Below, in pieces: positions 46,538 through 59,041 of a stretch of 64,000 nucleotides of DNA; positions within the stretch are counted from its first letter, which is position 1, and each line of letters begins with the position of its first letter. The DNA lies in NCBI GenBank assembly GCA_014904845.1, contig MU119244.1:124001-188000 (forward strand), in the 5' to 3' direction. The stretch is from Acephala macrosclerotiorum (Eukaryota > Ascomycota > Leotiomycetes > Helotiales > Mollisiaceae). The notes beneath the pieces are model-generated. The model was not told the DNA's origin, ran no database searches, and saw only the letters and a program-made list of their open reading frames with translations. Made by a program: the position numbers and the translations under genes.

Positions 46538-47047
46538 TCATGAACGGTATTCCTGCAAAATCATAAACCCTTGTGTCGTAGTGCTAAGCATCTGCTGTTG
46601 CTCCTCGGTCTCTGCAAAGTAAGTCACGCCATCAACGTAGCTGTCGCTTGGTCTGTATGCCAGAGCAGGATGTTATCCCCATAGAATGATTCAGTAGGCC
46701 CGTACTCTGGCTGGTTTGAGAATTGGTGGTGCAGGAAGTTGAAGGCGCCTCCTGGAATCGAAGTGGATCTGTAAGAGTGCCGTAAAAGAAGAACGGCTTC
46801 GGTTCGTATTTGTATCTACCGATTCCTTCGAGTGGTAGTTCGACATAATTCTGGAACCTCTCGAGCATGATATTGAGCTTGAATTTCTGACCTGAGGGAG
46901 TTGTTAGCGGCAGGTGAAGCATTATCTGACCTTTCTGTTTCCTCATTGACGATCTTTGGAGCATAGGAAGACGCTTCGAAGTTGTCCATTGTGGTTTGAA
47001 ATATAGCAGCAGTTGTAAAGTCAAATGTGAGATGATCCTGTAAGGGC
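46538..47047 (-). pseudogene. AIG2 / gamma-glutamylcyclotransferase-like gene, decayed
   Basis: The minus strand reads LPLEGIGRYKYEPKPFFFYGTLTDPLRF, whose FFFYGTLTDP is the hallmark first strand and loop of the GGCT/AIG2 fold. The continuation is in other frames: NQPEYGPTESFYGDN, then after loss of one base (about 46675) PALAYRPSDSYVDGVTYFAE and TEEQQQML, as in the second half of the family. The expected YETxxY segment with the catalytic Glu is changed to STTTQ, and a stop follows at 46538-46540. At least two frameshifts. The 5' limit is uncertain because the open frame continues to about 47108. Confidence 0.6.
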
Positions 47048-50000
47048 TGGCTACACGTAACAAAGTTAGATCAGGTAGCCTAAAGCAAAACGGATTGAAA
47101 CTGATCAAGGCCTAGGGAAGTCAAGCGTTCGGACATCTCTTGGGCTGGAACCATACTGGATTCAGGGGATCTCACTTAGCGAGTGAGCGTTACCCCCACT
47201 CCTTTTTTACACTTAGAGCATGAAAAGAATCATAATGGATGAACTCATTCAACCGAACCCATGGAAAATAGTATGAAGTATCTCGGACACATCTGACTTC
47301 CTGGCTTACTAACCTTAAACCCCCAGAAGTAACAAACAGTACGAGCTAGTGCGAGAGATGCTCGCTAGCTTCTAGTTCATTCGACTTCCATTTCAAGGCC
47401 AGTGAAAGATTGACTGCGATAATATCCTCCGAGCCTTGTTACTTGTTTGTCCCAGCTTTGTGTCCTACGTGAACGAATGTTTAAAGCATAAACACCGAAT
47501 GAATACGTTGAGGCTAACTGTTCAACTCCAAGAATCCCAGCTCACTTAAAAGATGGACCAAATATGGCCACCACAAGATCCATACTTAATGCTCTTTGAC
47601 TTACATGACAGAAACTGCACCAATTCCAAGCTATTTTCTTTTTTTAAACACTTTTGGCCATTTTACCCAAGAACCAGGATTTCCAGACTCACCTAGCCCA
47701 AAGACATGGTGCCAGATACTTCGAGAATATACTTCAGAGCTACAGTAACCACTCGGAGCAGAATAGGGGGAGCACTTGCTCCCCAATCCAATCATATTTT
47801 TCGTCTTCAATTGGGCAATGTACCATGCAAGGCCCCTCCCGTCCCCAACCCTCGAAGCTCGAATCACGATTACGAGTCTCTACTTGAGTCAAATGTACGA
47901 CATCCCGTCGTCACTTGACGACAAAGAAAGAACGGTGATGAAGAAACACAATATCTTATTATGCAAAACACAAATAAGACAAAAATGAAAGCTGAAAGAG
48001 CCAAGCGAGCAGCGAAGACGGGACGTGAAATCATCCAATGACAAAAAGCCATTCGGAATCTTCCAATTCCTTCGGGACCTCAGCTTGACCAAACAGCCGC
48101 AACCGCCAAAACCGATCGGATGCATATCCGCGGCTGTTCAATTCTCGGATTCCTACCCGGTAGCCATTCACACGCCCCGAGAATGTCTGCAGCAAAACTT
48201 CGTAAGGTCGAGCCGAGATCGAGCTCGAGCCTCAGAAGCCGCAACCCCGCATGCGCTGCCGTGTCCGAATATCCAATCATGGGCCCGAAGTTTCGCTGCG
48301 AATCATTAGCCTTCAATATTGATACCCTTCCATGTAGAAGCGTCATTGAAAATGTCAAGCCCCTATTGACTGAGCGGATGCACTAAGCATGCATCCGCCA
48401 CAACCACGACACTCAGAATCTAGAATTCGAGCATGACTCGATTCACTCCAAGCCAGATTTTGTTGTCTTGTCTGGCAATCCGATCAGAATTACACTTACA
48501 TTCAGGATTTGACAACGAAAGAAGTGACTTGAGACTGATGAGCTGCATGTGTTGCGGCAGAAGCAAAGAAAGCCCTGATCTACAGTGCGTGCTCTGTGTC
48601 TACGATGTCCCATCTCAAACAACCGCGCTCGACTTCCTTCTCTTGCCTCAAGAGAAACGGGCAGGCCACTCCTTGTGAGTTAAATATCGAGAAGTAAACC
48701 TAGACGTCAACTTCCTCTCTCAAAGGCATACATGAGACCTTGTCCATCGAGATCGACACAATCGCGGAGAGAGCCTCCATGCCAAAATCGTTATCCGCAT
48801 CACCTTACCCATGAGCTTCTGCTTCTTCTACCCATAACCCGGTTTCCTAATCTCAATGCAAAGAAAATGGAGGTCTCTCAAATGACGTGATATCTTGAGC
48901 CTCACCATCCCCCACGTCACTACCCCAATCACAAAATACCAGGATGGCGCGCGAGTCTGATAATCCACTCGATTGGAGTAGACAGACCATTTTCTTCCCC
49001 GCATTGAAGGAGTACCGTAAAGCTGCAGTACAGATCAACAGCCTCGTATGCGTCCGGGACAACCGAATACAGCATCTGGATTGCAACATCTACTACTGTA
49101 CCCCATACCATACCATACCCTCTCCCAATCGCGGCTAGCCTCTAGAATATCGATAACAATATATGAAAAACACAAAGTCCGAAAAATATAAATCGCTTAA
49201 ACCCAGATGGATAACTCGCAACATTTGGAATACCACACAGCAGTACCACATGGCATTTAGTTACACCTACTAGAATGAAAATCTCGATCTTTCGATATCC
49301 AACCTCCAAGACTCTGGGAAACTCCTTTATCATACAAACCCTATGAAGCTTAATGTCTCGGTAGCCTCGATTCTGCCTTGCGAATGAAGGATTCTCTATC
49401 GTCAAACAAGAAAACAAAAAAGGATTTTGCTTCTGCGATAACACATCATCACCTCATCTTACTAAATCATGAGACTCGTATCTTCTCCTCGCAAACTCCC
49501 TCATCCATACCAAGCTTCATGAAGGTTCGAGAATGACAAATGGACGAAGATCGACAAGAACTCCTCACCCATCTCGGGCCTTCTCCTCATCACGCTTGTG
49601 TAGTGTAGCCCCTCCATTCCTTCCCGGCAAAGCATATCCCACACAAGGCTAATAAGATGGAAGGAAAGAAGATCGACAAGACCTCTAATAGACAATGCAT
49701 TGCATATCAAGAGTCTCAGCCCTGAATGGCTGGCTTCATCCTCTAATCATCAGCAATGCTGGGAGCTATTACCATTATTATTTGTAATATTTGCATTGCG
49801 ATTTCAACCAAGATTGTTCTCAGGGTTAATCATAGTTACTATGCTAAATTTAGTAAAGATGTAAGGTTTATGTTAAATATAGATATGGACTTTAAAACCC
49901 ATTGGTTAGCAGAATAACAAACGTAATGTGTAAACCGAGGCAAAACCGATGTTGCACAGCTCCACAGGACATGATGTGCTGATAGCCGCTGCCATTGGAC

Positions 50001-53000
50001 AATGCCTTGTGTTGTTCTAGATCTTGTTCTACGAGGAATGAATTTCCTTCTTTTATTTGCTTCTCCTCCCACCACTTGGGTGAGTGTGACGCTGGACATT
50101 GCAGACACAATATCTCTGCGACTGCCAATACTCAATTCCGCCCCGATGTACTTGCATGAAGGTGGAGTATTCCATAAATGAGAAATTTTTTGCGATGTCT
50201 CATGTCCAACCATTCTAGGAGACCGAGCACGCTTCAAAATCTTTTCGATGTGGACTAAACTGCTGCAGACTCCTTGACAAGCAAGTTGATGTCTAGCGGG
50301 CCCATCTTTAATTCGCTTCCCCATGTTCGCTGACCCCACTACATGATCATCATGTCACGAATCAGAACGGAATCTGTACGTCTGGGGAGATAAACCCGGC
50401 AACAGACGGCCAGAAACCGGGGCTAAACTGACTGCCCTAAAGTCGGAAAGCTTTGCGAGAACGGATGGGGAAGAGAACGATTGGAAGAAAAGGGTTCTGA
50501 CCAGCAAGCATCTGTGCGCTTCTGACAGAAAACGGCAGGTCGATCAATTCTACTGAAACGTGGCGCAGTCGTGTTTTTATGTTGAGTTCGAGGTTGTCGT
50601 AAGCGAGCGCATTGAGACTCGTTCATCTGAACGTTGTTGGTTCCCATTTCTAGACATCAACGACTGCTTCTAAGCCCTATCAATGCCGGTATCCGCGATT
50701 GCCATCCCGCTAAGATGTCTCGATTGAAAATCATAAGAGTGCGTTTCATTGAATGCAAGCAGGAGACATGTAAATAATCACACCCCAGTCGAGACTTGTA
50801 CTCCCTACGGGCCCTATTAAATGTTAATGAGCAATGACCAGATATAGTAAAACAGCGCGAGCGCGACCTCGAATAGGTAGTTGGTCTGGCCACCCCACAT
50901 TCACCTCAGAATTAACATTTAAAAGGCTCTGTGGGTAGTATGAGTAAACTTGTGGCTGAGGACTTGATGGCCTGTTTGGGAAACGTTACACTTGAACGTT
51001 ATTGGTGGAATGAACTTGAAATACAGCCACGGCGTAGGTCCAACCCGCTGGACTGGGATCCACAAGGGTCATTTCAGCCTGTTAGCCTTGTTGTATGAAG
51101 ACACTGTACCGCCGCGGATGCAGCTCTCGAGCTCGCGACGAGATACAGTCCCTATCTCAACTTGCTTTGGCAGGATCGCTTTAACGGAGACGGAAGTCCA
51201 TCAAATATCTGGCGTAGAGCGCGCAAGAGAAAGTTATTCTCGTCTTGGTGTGTTATATTCCTCATGATCGTGCTGGGGTGGTAGTGCAGTGATGCTTCCT
51301 TAAAGGGGTACCGCTTCCAAATTCTGGAAACCAGATCCTGCAGACCCTTGTCTGACGAGATTGTGAGATCCGAAGGAAGCAAACATAGTCCCACGGATCT
51401 TGAACGGAACCGGTGCAAGGCAAGATCACTTGGAGGCAGCCTCTCAAGCTGGGATTCGCTGTGTGGGAGTCTCGAGATCTAGTCCTGGGGTTGAGAGAGC
51501 TAGATCGACACATGGGTCCCTGCCAGTTCATTTTTGCTTTTCGATGTGAGCGCCTTTGGCGGGAAGGTTAACTTAATAAATCCCGAAGAGACCCTTGCCC
51601 GGTCGACGGTTATTTGGCACCAAGTCTGTGCAAAAACCAGAAATGGATCTCGTGCGGGCCGGGGCGTGAGATAGAGATGGGCTCCAGAGCTAGTTCTGCT
51701 GTGCAACGCAGACTTCAGAGCAGAGATCCTATGCTGGCCTGTGGGAAGAGAATCAGTAACCCGCGAAAGCAAGTAGTGCGTCGCATCATCGTACGCATCT
51801 GCAGTGGAGCAGGAGTGAGATGTCCGCAGAGAATTAGACTCGTGGGATGAGAAGTGGGGGAGCAACGGCCAGTAAGATGAGGAACCACCTCTGGGTGCGC
51901 AATCATCATCGAAGAATCCTCTTGCCATCTGGCGACCTTAGAGTATAACGGCTCAAGGTCGAGGTCTAGCGTTTGCGCGCTTTGCGATGAATAATGGCAA
52001 ATATCGCGAACTGCCTTGGCAAGGCGAGGAGCAAGAAACAAGTAGGAGCATCGACCATTTCCGCTTTGAAGACGTCACACAACACAGTCCTCTCGCGCTT
52101 GATCGGCTCTTCTGATAACAGTTAAGTCCGAGGAAGCGAAGCGTACGAGATCTCCATTTCGTAAGGCATGTTTGGGGATGATTTGTCATCGACGCGCGGC
52201 GATCTTTGCTGGTGGGGACGATGCTATGAGTGTGATCGTCCAATGTTTTCAGCAGTGGCGCAGCGGTCAGGTACTGGATTCAGAACAGCATACGCAGGTA
52301 CCTCCGTACCCCCTCCGGTCCGTAGCCCTAAATGACGAAGGTTGCGAATCGGTCATTATGGGGTCGAGGGGTGTTGAGGGTTGTTGGCCGGATATCATGT
52401 TTCGAGGTTCATGCGGTAGGGTGGGAAAGAGCTCGAGAGTAACTTCATACCTTCCTAAGGTGAGGAAAGCTAGGAAGGAGAATTCCTCTTCCCCGGGGCC
52501 TGCAACGCTCACAACTGACAAACAGACCTCAAAATGATAAATTTGATATAGCTATGGTTGTGGTTATTGCATACGGACGTTGCCGTCCACTTTCACGTTC
52601 TTCTTCGCGACTGCGACTCGAAAGAATGATACGTCGACTGCTCTCTTTAAATTTCTTTCTAGGATGGGGCACCCTCTCCTCACGTGAGTCTCAGCAGACC
52701 TGTTCCAGCGAACGGGTGATGCGATGCAAGCCGTTACCTTGGGTATATCCCAGCAGTCAAGTGCCGACGGGCGAACACAGCTGCCAAACGCAGCGATCCT
52801 CTGCCACCCGAAGCCGTTCTGTGTAACTAACTGCGGGAGTGTTGAGTTGATATGTTTGTGCGACCGCGATGACGAACTTCTGATCAGAATGTTGATATCG
52901 ATATCGAAGTGCGATGTTTTTTTTTTTTCAGACGGCAGTCCTCCTCTACTCCTCATACCCCTCCCCCTATTGGTCTTCTCATCCCGTCAATAGTCCGCGC

Positions 53001-56000
53001 CTCCCTCCTTAACCTTACAGCACGCGCGCAATATTGGCTGCGACCATGGTGTAGCCATTAGTTCCCGTCTCGATTCTAGATCTGCGACGCGTTCGGCTTG
53101 AAAGCTGCTCCTGTTCAGTTCTCAATCTCGAAGTATAATTATAGTTCATACCTTGACGGTGGGAGATGATGATACAAGGTCTGGCTGCCGAGGCGCGAGG
53201 ATCACACTGGCAATCATTTATGCCATCTCGCTACTTTTGCACGCATTCGGGTATGGGCGCCGGGATCGACTTCAACCTTGGCTTTAACCAAGCCGCCGGA
53301 ATCTCAGCTGACAGGGGCGGCTGCATCAAGAACCCATCTTTCTGGGTCAAAGCAGCACGGGGTTACACCTCTCAGCTGGACAAAACTGGAAGAGCAAGCT
53401 TTGAGCAAAGATTGCCAAGATTGAGAATAGATGGCATGGGCCAGTCGATCACTGGGGTTGGGATATGGAGAGGTACGAAGTACATCCCTCTCTCACACCG
53501 CTATCAAAGACCGTGCAATCTCGTGTTTGATTGGCACACTCGACGTTGACTTGCTACGCTGGTTGACCACTCATCTGTGCTATCCTGAGAAATGGCCGTA
53601 TTGAGACATCGGAACGCACAGGCAGAACAGCTGCATCCGTCCATTTCTGCTCCGATCCTAAATAATTGTTCTGCGGGGTTTGGCTCTCCCCGCCTCACTG
53701 GGGCTGGATCGGCATGCTTTCGGGCATCTCGATATCGATATATGGTATTTCGGAAGGAAATCCCGGGAGTCACTTCCCGACTACCAATTGCAAAGGCATA
53801 CGGACGTACAAGTATCTCGGACCTTGCCTTTCTTAACAATAATACGTACGGCCATCTAGATAGCCGGACCAGTGGCAGCGAGCCTGGGTGATATTCGTCC
53901 CTTCTTCTAGAACTTCGATATTCAACTTATCACCGCCACACCACATGCCTCTTTTACCCACTCGTCATTTCGTAGAGAATCGCAGCATCTGCGTTATGCT
54001 CTGCGTCGTTGATCAGTAATTCTGTACTGAGGTGGGAGATACTCGATCCAGCCTGTCTCGCGAACCTGCCTTTCTGACGGCCGCGCCACAAGTCTCGAAA
54101 CTTTGCCAACGACAATTCCCACCGATCGACCCTGTTCCCCTGGTCTGAGAACTGTCTCGCAGCATTCTTCAACAACTCGAGCATTCGGATATGCACGGGT
54201 TACGTTACGGGAGCAACGCGGAACCCAAATCTCCCCTTTCGGAGACCGATAATTTCCAATATCATGTTTCGGGAGTCCTTTCGGCGTATCCCTCCACGAG
54301 GCTGATACTCAAACCGTGAGGCTGCACCTCTCAGGCTCCCGATGGCAAGAACAAGGCCGACCCGCCAGGTTGGCACAAACCAACACCCTTTCCATGGGAT
54401 CTCGGGCCAAGCCCAGCCGTGGACTAGAATCTGGAATGTGTTGCACACCACCTCAGGGCCGCGATCCTTCCTTCCCCTTGTCCCTGCATCGCTCGCCGGG
54501 ACGAGCATCTCGGGTCTCAATCCAATCGTCCAGGCTGGCGAGTGACAGAAACCGTGGCGAGTGACTGCTGCCACAGCACCACATTCTGTCCGCTGCAGCG
54601 GAGGTAAGTCCTCAGGAGCCACTGGTAGAAGGCTTCCACCACACGCGAAGACGTGTTCCCATAAGAGGGGGGCACACATTCAGCACGACGACGGACTTAG
54701 ATTGCAGAATGCGCTGATATCGAAGTTCTCCTGATCGGTGTTGCAGCGCTTTCCGTATTTGAACCCCTCGATGAAACGCATAGGCGCAGCGCGAGGTGTG
54801 GTTTGGTTTCCAGTAGCCGAGAGCTACCATGACATTGGGCCTCTACCCAAGTTCAAGTTCAAGTTCCCATGCTCTCAAATATCAGGGTCGTTCGCTTTTG
54901 AAGTGTGAATAACCGAATCTATCATCATTGCGCCTGCCTCTAGGCGCGTTCTGCGCTGAAATGGCTCTAAACTCTATTTCATGCTCTTCAACGCCGCGGC
55001 GCCATTGGACGACGAGCTGGCGGTGCACAACTTTAAAGGCTGGTCCCCAACCCGCCCAAATCTAGGGACCGTCATCCCCGTCGACGGCGCTCAGTCAGCC
55101 TGCAGTGATTTGCGAGGACGTTGCTGTACCATACGGTAGTGGACCTGGTGGACCTGGTGGACCCCCGGAGACCTCCATAGGGCCTGGTGGGTGGCCGCGT
55201 CAGACGAGCTGGCCCCAGATTTATAGGGTTCTGATAACTAAGAAATGATCCGCGACGCCCGCTTTTCTAGTTCTCATTCCCATTCCCATTCCCATTCTAG
55301 TTCTGGTTCTAGTGGTAGTCTCACAGCGTGCCATGGGCCATTATTTGGCAATGGTGCTCGTACTTGCTCCCCTATCTCTCTCCTCTCCTCTCCTCTCCTC
55401 GCTGGTACTAGCGTCGCGACCTGATTCACCCCCACACCTATGGCAGCTCTGGACGACCGCCGTGCGGGCCTGATCCCTCTGGTCGACGTGCCCTTCGTGA
55501 AAAGGTGTCCGCCCAGGCAGGCTGCAGCTGCCAGAGCACCCCTCGCACCCAGCACCGTCGCGAGCGCAGTGCGTGTCCAGCAATCAGCCGGCGTGGGTGT
55601 AGGACGGCAACGGCACTGGGAGGCACGGGGAGGGGTGCCGCTTGCAGCAGGCGACTGTCCCCGGAACCTGCAGCCCCTCCCCCATCTCAGATCATGTTTG
55701 GTGCCTCGCAAGACCCCTGATCCATGGCGAGCAATGTCTTTGACCTCTTTAAGCAGATGCGCGGGAGCTGCTCGCCGGCCAGTGGTCGACCAACCGTCCG
55801 GCCACTGCCACTGCCACTGCCACTACCAGGCGACTGGCGACTGGCGACTGGCGACTGGCTCTGCACAATGAAGCGAGCGAGCGAGGATAGATATAGTACT
55901 TCATACAGTGAGTGGATTCTCCTCCGTCCGTAGGTGCACATCACAGTGGCTGCTGGGGTCGTTTAGGGCATGTCCACGCCCAAATCTCCCAGATCGCTCC

Positions 56001-57097
56001 CCTCCCAAACGCTCCCACGCTCCCCCAGCTCCCAAGCTCCCCCCCCCCAAGCTCCATGGCATGGCTGGCCTCCTCCTTCTCTCCCTCCCTCCCGTCAGAA
56101 GCCGCATCCGCCCCTGCTGTGAACCTGCTGGGTTACAGGTTTAGATCGATGCTAGTCACTTGCAGCCAATGCAGCCAGATCCTCCCAGGCCAGATTCTGA
56201 CGTGCGAAAAGCTCTGCAAAGACCTTCCTGGAAATGCCACTAACATGCGCCAGTCCTCGCTTGGATTGGTTTCCCCATCATCTACACTGTCTCTCAAGTC
56301 GATGCCGTCGTGACAGACCCCTGCTCCCACACCCTGGTCGTCTTTTGCAAGTACTGCCACATAGCGCCGTTCCGTTCGACTTCACTCTGTCTTCACAATC
56401 TGCTGTGAATGGGAGCAAGCAACTCGACACTGCTAGGCAAGACGATATTACAGCGGTCTTGTCTGTTTCACGGCATGCCTCCCAGTCGGTGGCTGTTCAT
56501 TGGCGTGGTGTCAGTTGGCCAGCGCGGGATGAGGACCTCTGAACCACCTAGATTCCATGCCCAATATTGCTCTCTGGCGGGGTGGGGGCTGATGAAGTGA
56601 TCTGTATATTAACTCCATCTGTAACCTCTTTTTAGAGATCTCGGAGCAAAAAACCGAACGATTGGCAACCCCTCCAACATCCATCCCAGTTGCACATCAG
56701 CTCAGACCAAACACTTCTCCAGTAGACGCCAGTCTTCAGTCGTGGAGTAACACAATCACTCGCACCCCATCGTACTTTACCGAGCTTACCTGAACATACC
56801 AACAAACCAACATCAGAGCATCGAGACGTGCCCGGGTCACAAACACACCTCACTCCTGTTTCTTTCGGCGGACATTTGATTTGATTTCTTCGTGCATCAG
56901 CTCGTCTTTCGGCGGCTCCTTCACTGGCAGCCTCACCCAAACTCGATCACCAAGATCCTAATAATCCCTCAACAGAAAGTCTTGCCATCAAGCAGGACAA
57001 TACCGCAAAACTGGCCGTCACAGCACAAGCACCGGGGCAGGCCTGGGGACGTTGGCCAGAGCAGCATTCTCACCAACCTGTCGACGCGTACTATACA
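47048..57097. other. About 10 kb without a supportable gene
   Basis: Ordinary base composition, many short frames on both strands, none with a family I recognise. The longest ATG frames (about 51500-51910 minus, 142 codons; 54200-54679 minus, about 160 codons; 48120-48386 plus) look like chance openings in GC-richer DNA. The stretch 55200-57097 is rich in pyrimidine tracts and simple repeats (CATTCC about 55274-55297; CTCTCC about 55375-55400; ACTGCC and GACTGGC about 55800-55858) and probably includes the promoter and long leader of the zinc-finger gene at 57098. A TTGACC-type spacer near 55140 has three GGACCTGGT copies. Confidence 0.45.
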
Positions 57098-59041
57098 ATG
57101 GATATCTCAGGAATCATTCAGCAGTACGATTCGAGGACGGCTTCCTCATCAGCAGCGTTGACCCGTGCCATCATGGCTCCTAATCATTATGTTCCAGCGC
57201 ATCCATACAGCGGAGCACCTACCAACACCATCATCACAACCCATCAACAAGTACAGCATCATAACCCATTCGGATTTGGTTCTTACTCCGGACCCAGCCC
57301 GAACGGAATGATTCCAGCTTTTGCCAACAACTTCGTCCAGCAGCGACCATTGCCTCGACTCATGGCACCAGACGGCGATGGAGAAGCGGGAATGGCTTTT
57401 GCTCGCACCACTCGACAAGGCTTCGTTGAGGAGCACCACAGCCAAAGTCCTCCGATCAAGACCGAACCGCTCTGGAGCGTCCCAAACAACTCACCCACTT
57501 TCGTACCTACCAACAGCAAGACCGTGACCCCGAACGCTCCTGGAAGTGCTACCAGCGAAGTCAACTTTGGCACTGAAGTCGACACTCTCATGAAGGCGAT
57601 TCAAGCAAAGTCCAAGATCACACAACCACAGACACCCTCACCTGTCGATCAGAGTAGACCTGTGGTAGGTGTTTCTCACACTCCTCCTTATAGACAACCC
57701 GTCTCCCAAGGTGGAGGATATGAGGAGAGTAAATTCAAGCTCACGCAAGGAACGCTCCAGGAAGATACCAACAGTCAGAAGGGCGGTAAGAAACGTTACC
57801 GATGCGCTATTGAGAACTGCAGGAAGGGCTTCTACCAGAAGACCCATCTTGACATTCATGAGCGATCACACACCGGAGTTAAGCCATACGTGAGTGACTC
57901 TTCATTCCTGTTACAACACATCTACTAATGCGTTTACAGCCGTGCAAAGAGGTAGGTTGTGGGCGAAGCTTCTCACAACTCGGCAATCTCAAGGTATATT
58001 CTACTTTACTTCCAGCACCAAGAGTCCCCCACTCACAGTACATTCTACAGACTCACGAGCGACGACACACTGGTGAACGACCATACCAATGCGAAATCTG
58101 CGGAAAACGCTTCGCGCAACGCGGCAACGTACGAGCCCACAAGATCGTACACGATCAATCCAAGCCTTACCTCTGTCGACTCGACGACTGCGGCAAGCAG
58201 TTCACCCAGCTCGGGAATCTCAAGGTACGTTCCATCCCCTATTCTCACTTTTCTCCTGACCAAGTCATTTTGTACGTGGCAAGAACCACCGCCGTTTCAA
58301 CTTAGCCCCTGTTCTGTTTCCTTGATCATATTTTCTTTTTCTCCCCAGAAATCAGCCACATCTAAACTCAATCCAAACTCTCAACTCAACCCCTCCATGA
58401 CTCGACGCGTAACATTTCCCCTATTCCCCTTTCCTCCCCTGTCCCTACATTCTTCAACTCTCCACTTTACATCATTTCAAACTCCCTGAATGAGGACAAG
58501 TACTAACAAGCCCCTCCAGTCCCATCAGAACAAGTTCCACATCGCCACCATCCGCGCCCTGACCCAAAAATTCGCCTCCATCAAAGACGGAGACATCGTC
58601 CACGCCGCCGACAAAGAACTCTGGGAATACTTCGCCAACCTCTACAAAAACAGCAACAAAGGCATCAAAGGCCGCGGCAAAGACCGAAAAGTAGGCTCTA
58701 ACCCCATGGCGTTGAACTCTTCCATGCGGAACCTCGGCGTCCACTCTCATTCCAGATCTAACGAGTATTCCATGTCCGGAGCCGGAAGAGGGAACACGGT
58801 TGATGTTGGTGGGATGAATCATGGATTGAATATTACCGGACGTGGAGATGGGAACGGGAACGGAGGACAACAGTATGAGATGTTCGATGTCGATGAGCAG
58901 GGGAGTCAGAGTCAGTGTGGGAGTCATTCTGGGAGTGGGGGACCGAGTTCGGTGGGAACGTGCTATGACGATGCGCCGAGCGATGGGTTCGAGGACCCGG
59001 GACGAGGGAACGATCTTGCGTTCGGAGACCGTATCTACTGA
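57098..59041 (+). CDS. C2H2 zinc-finger transcription factor, Azf1-like
   Basis: Four exons, 57098-57889, 57940-57993, 58051-58224 and 58520-59041, with introns of 50, 57 and 295 nt; 513 residues. Four consecutive C2H2 fingers occupy about residues 230-345: [59 protein letters not shown] and [21 protein letters not shown], with TGVKPY and TGERPY linkers. The finger array and the following QNKFH...LTQKFASI segment match fungal Azf1-type regulators as I remember them. Azf1 in yeast responds to glucose and carbon state; the role here is unproven. The N-terminal 225 residues are Pro/Gln/Ser-rich (activation-like), and the C-terminus is Gly/Ser-rich and acidic. Introns 1-3 fall at or between fingers. 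The unusually large upstream region suggests complex control. Confidence 0.85.

Noticed and set aside
51500..51928. Minus-strand frame of 142 codons with an ATG
   Set aside because: Sequence is low-information (Ser/His/Leu-rich) with no family signal; kept inside the gap description.
54200..54679. Open frame of about 160 codons on the minus strand
   Set aside because: No recognisable domain, opposed by equally open frames on the plus strand, no splice or promoter support.
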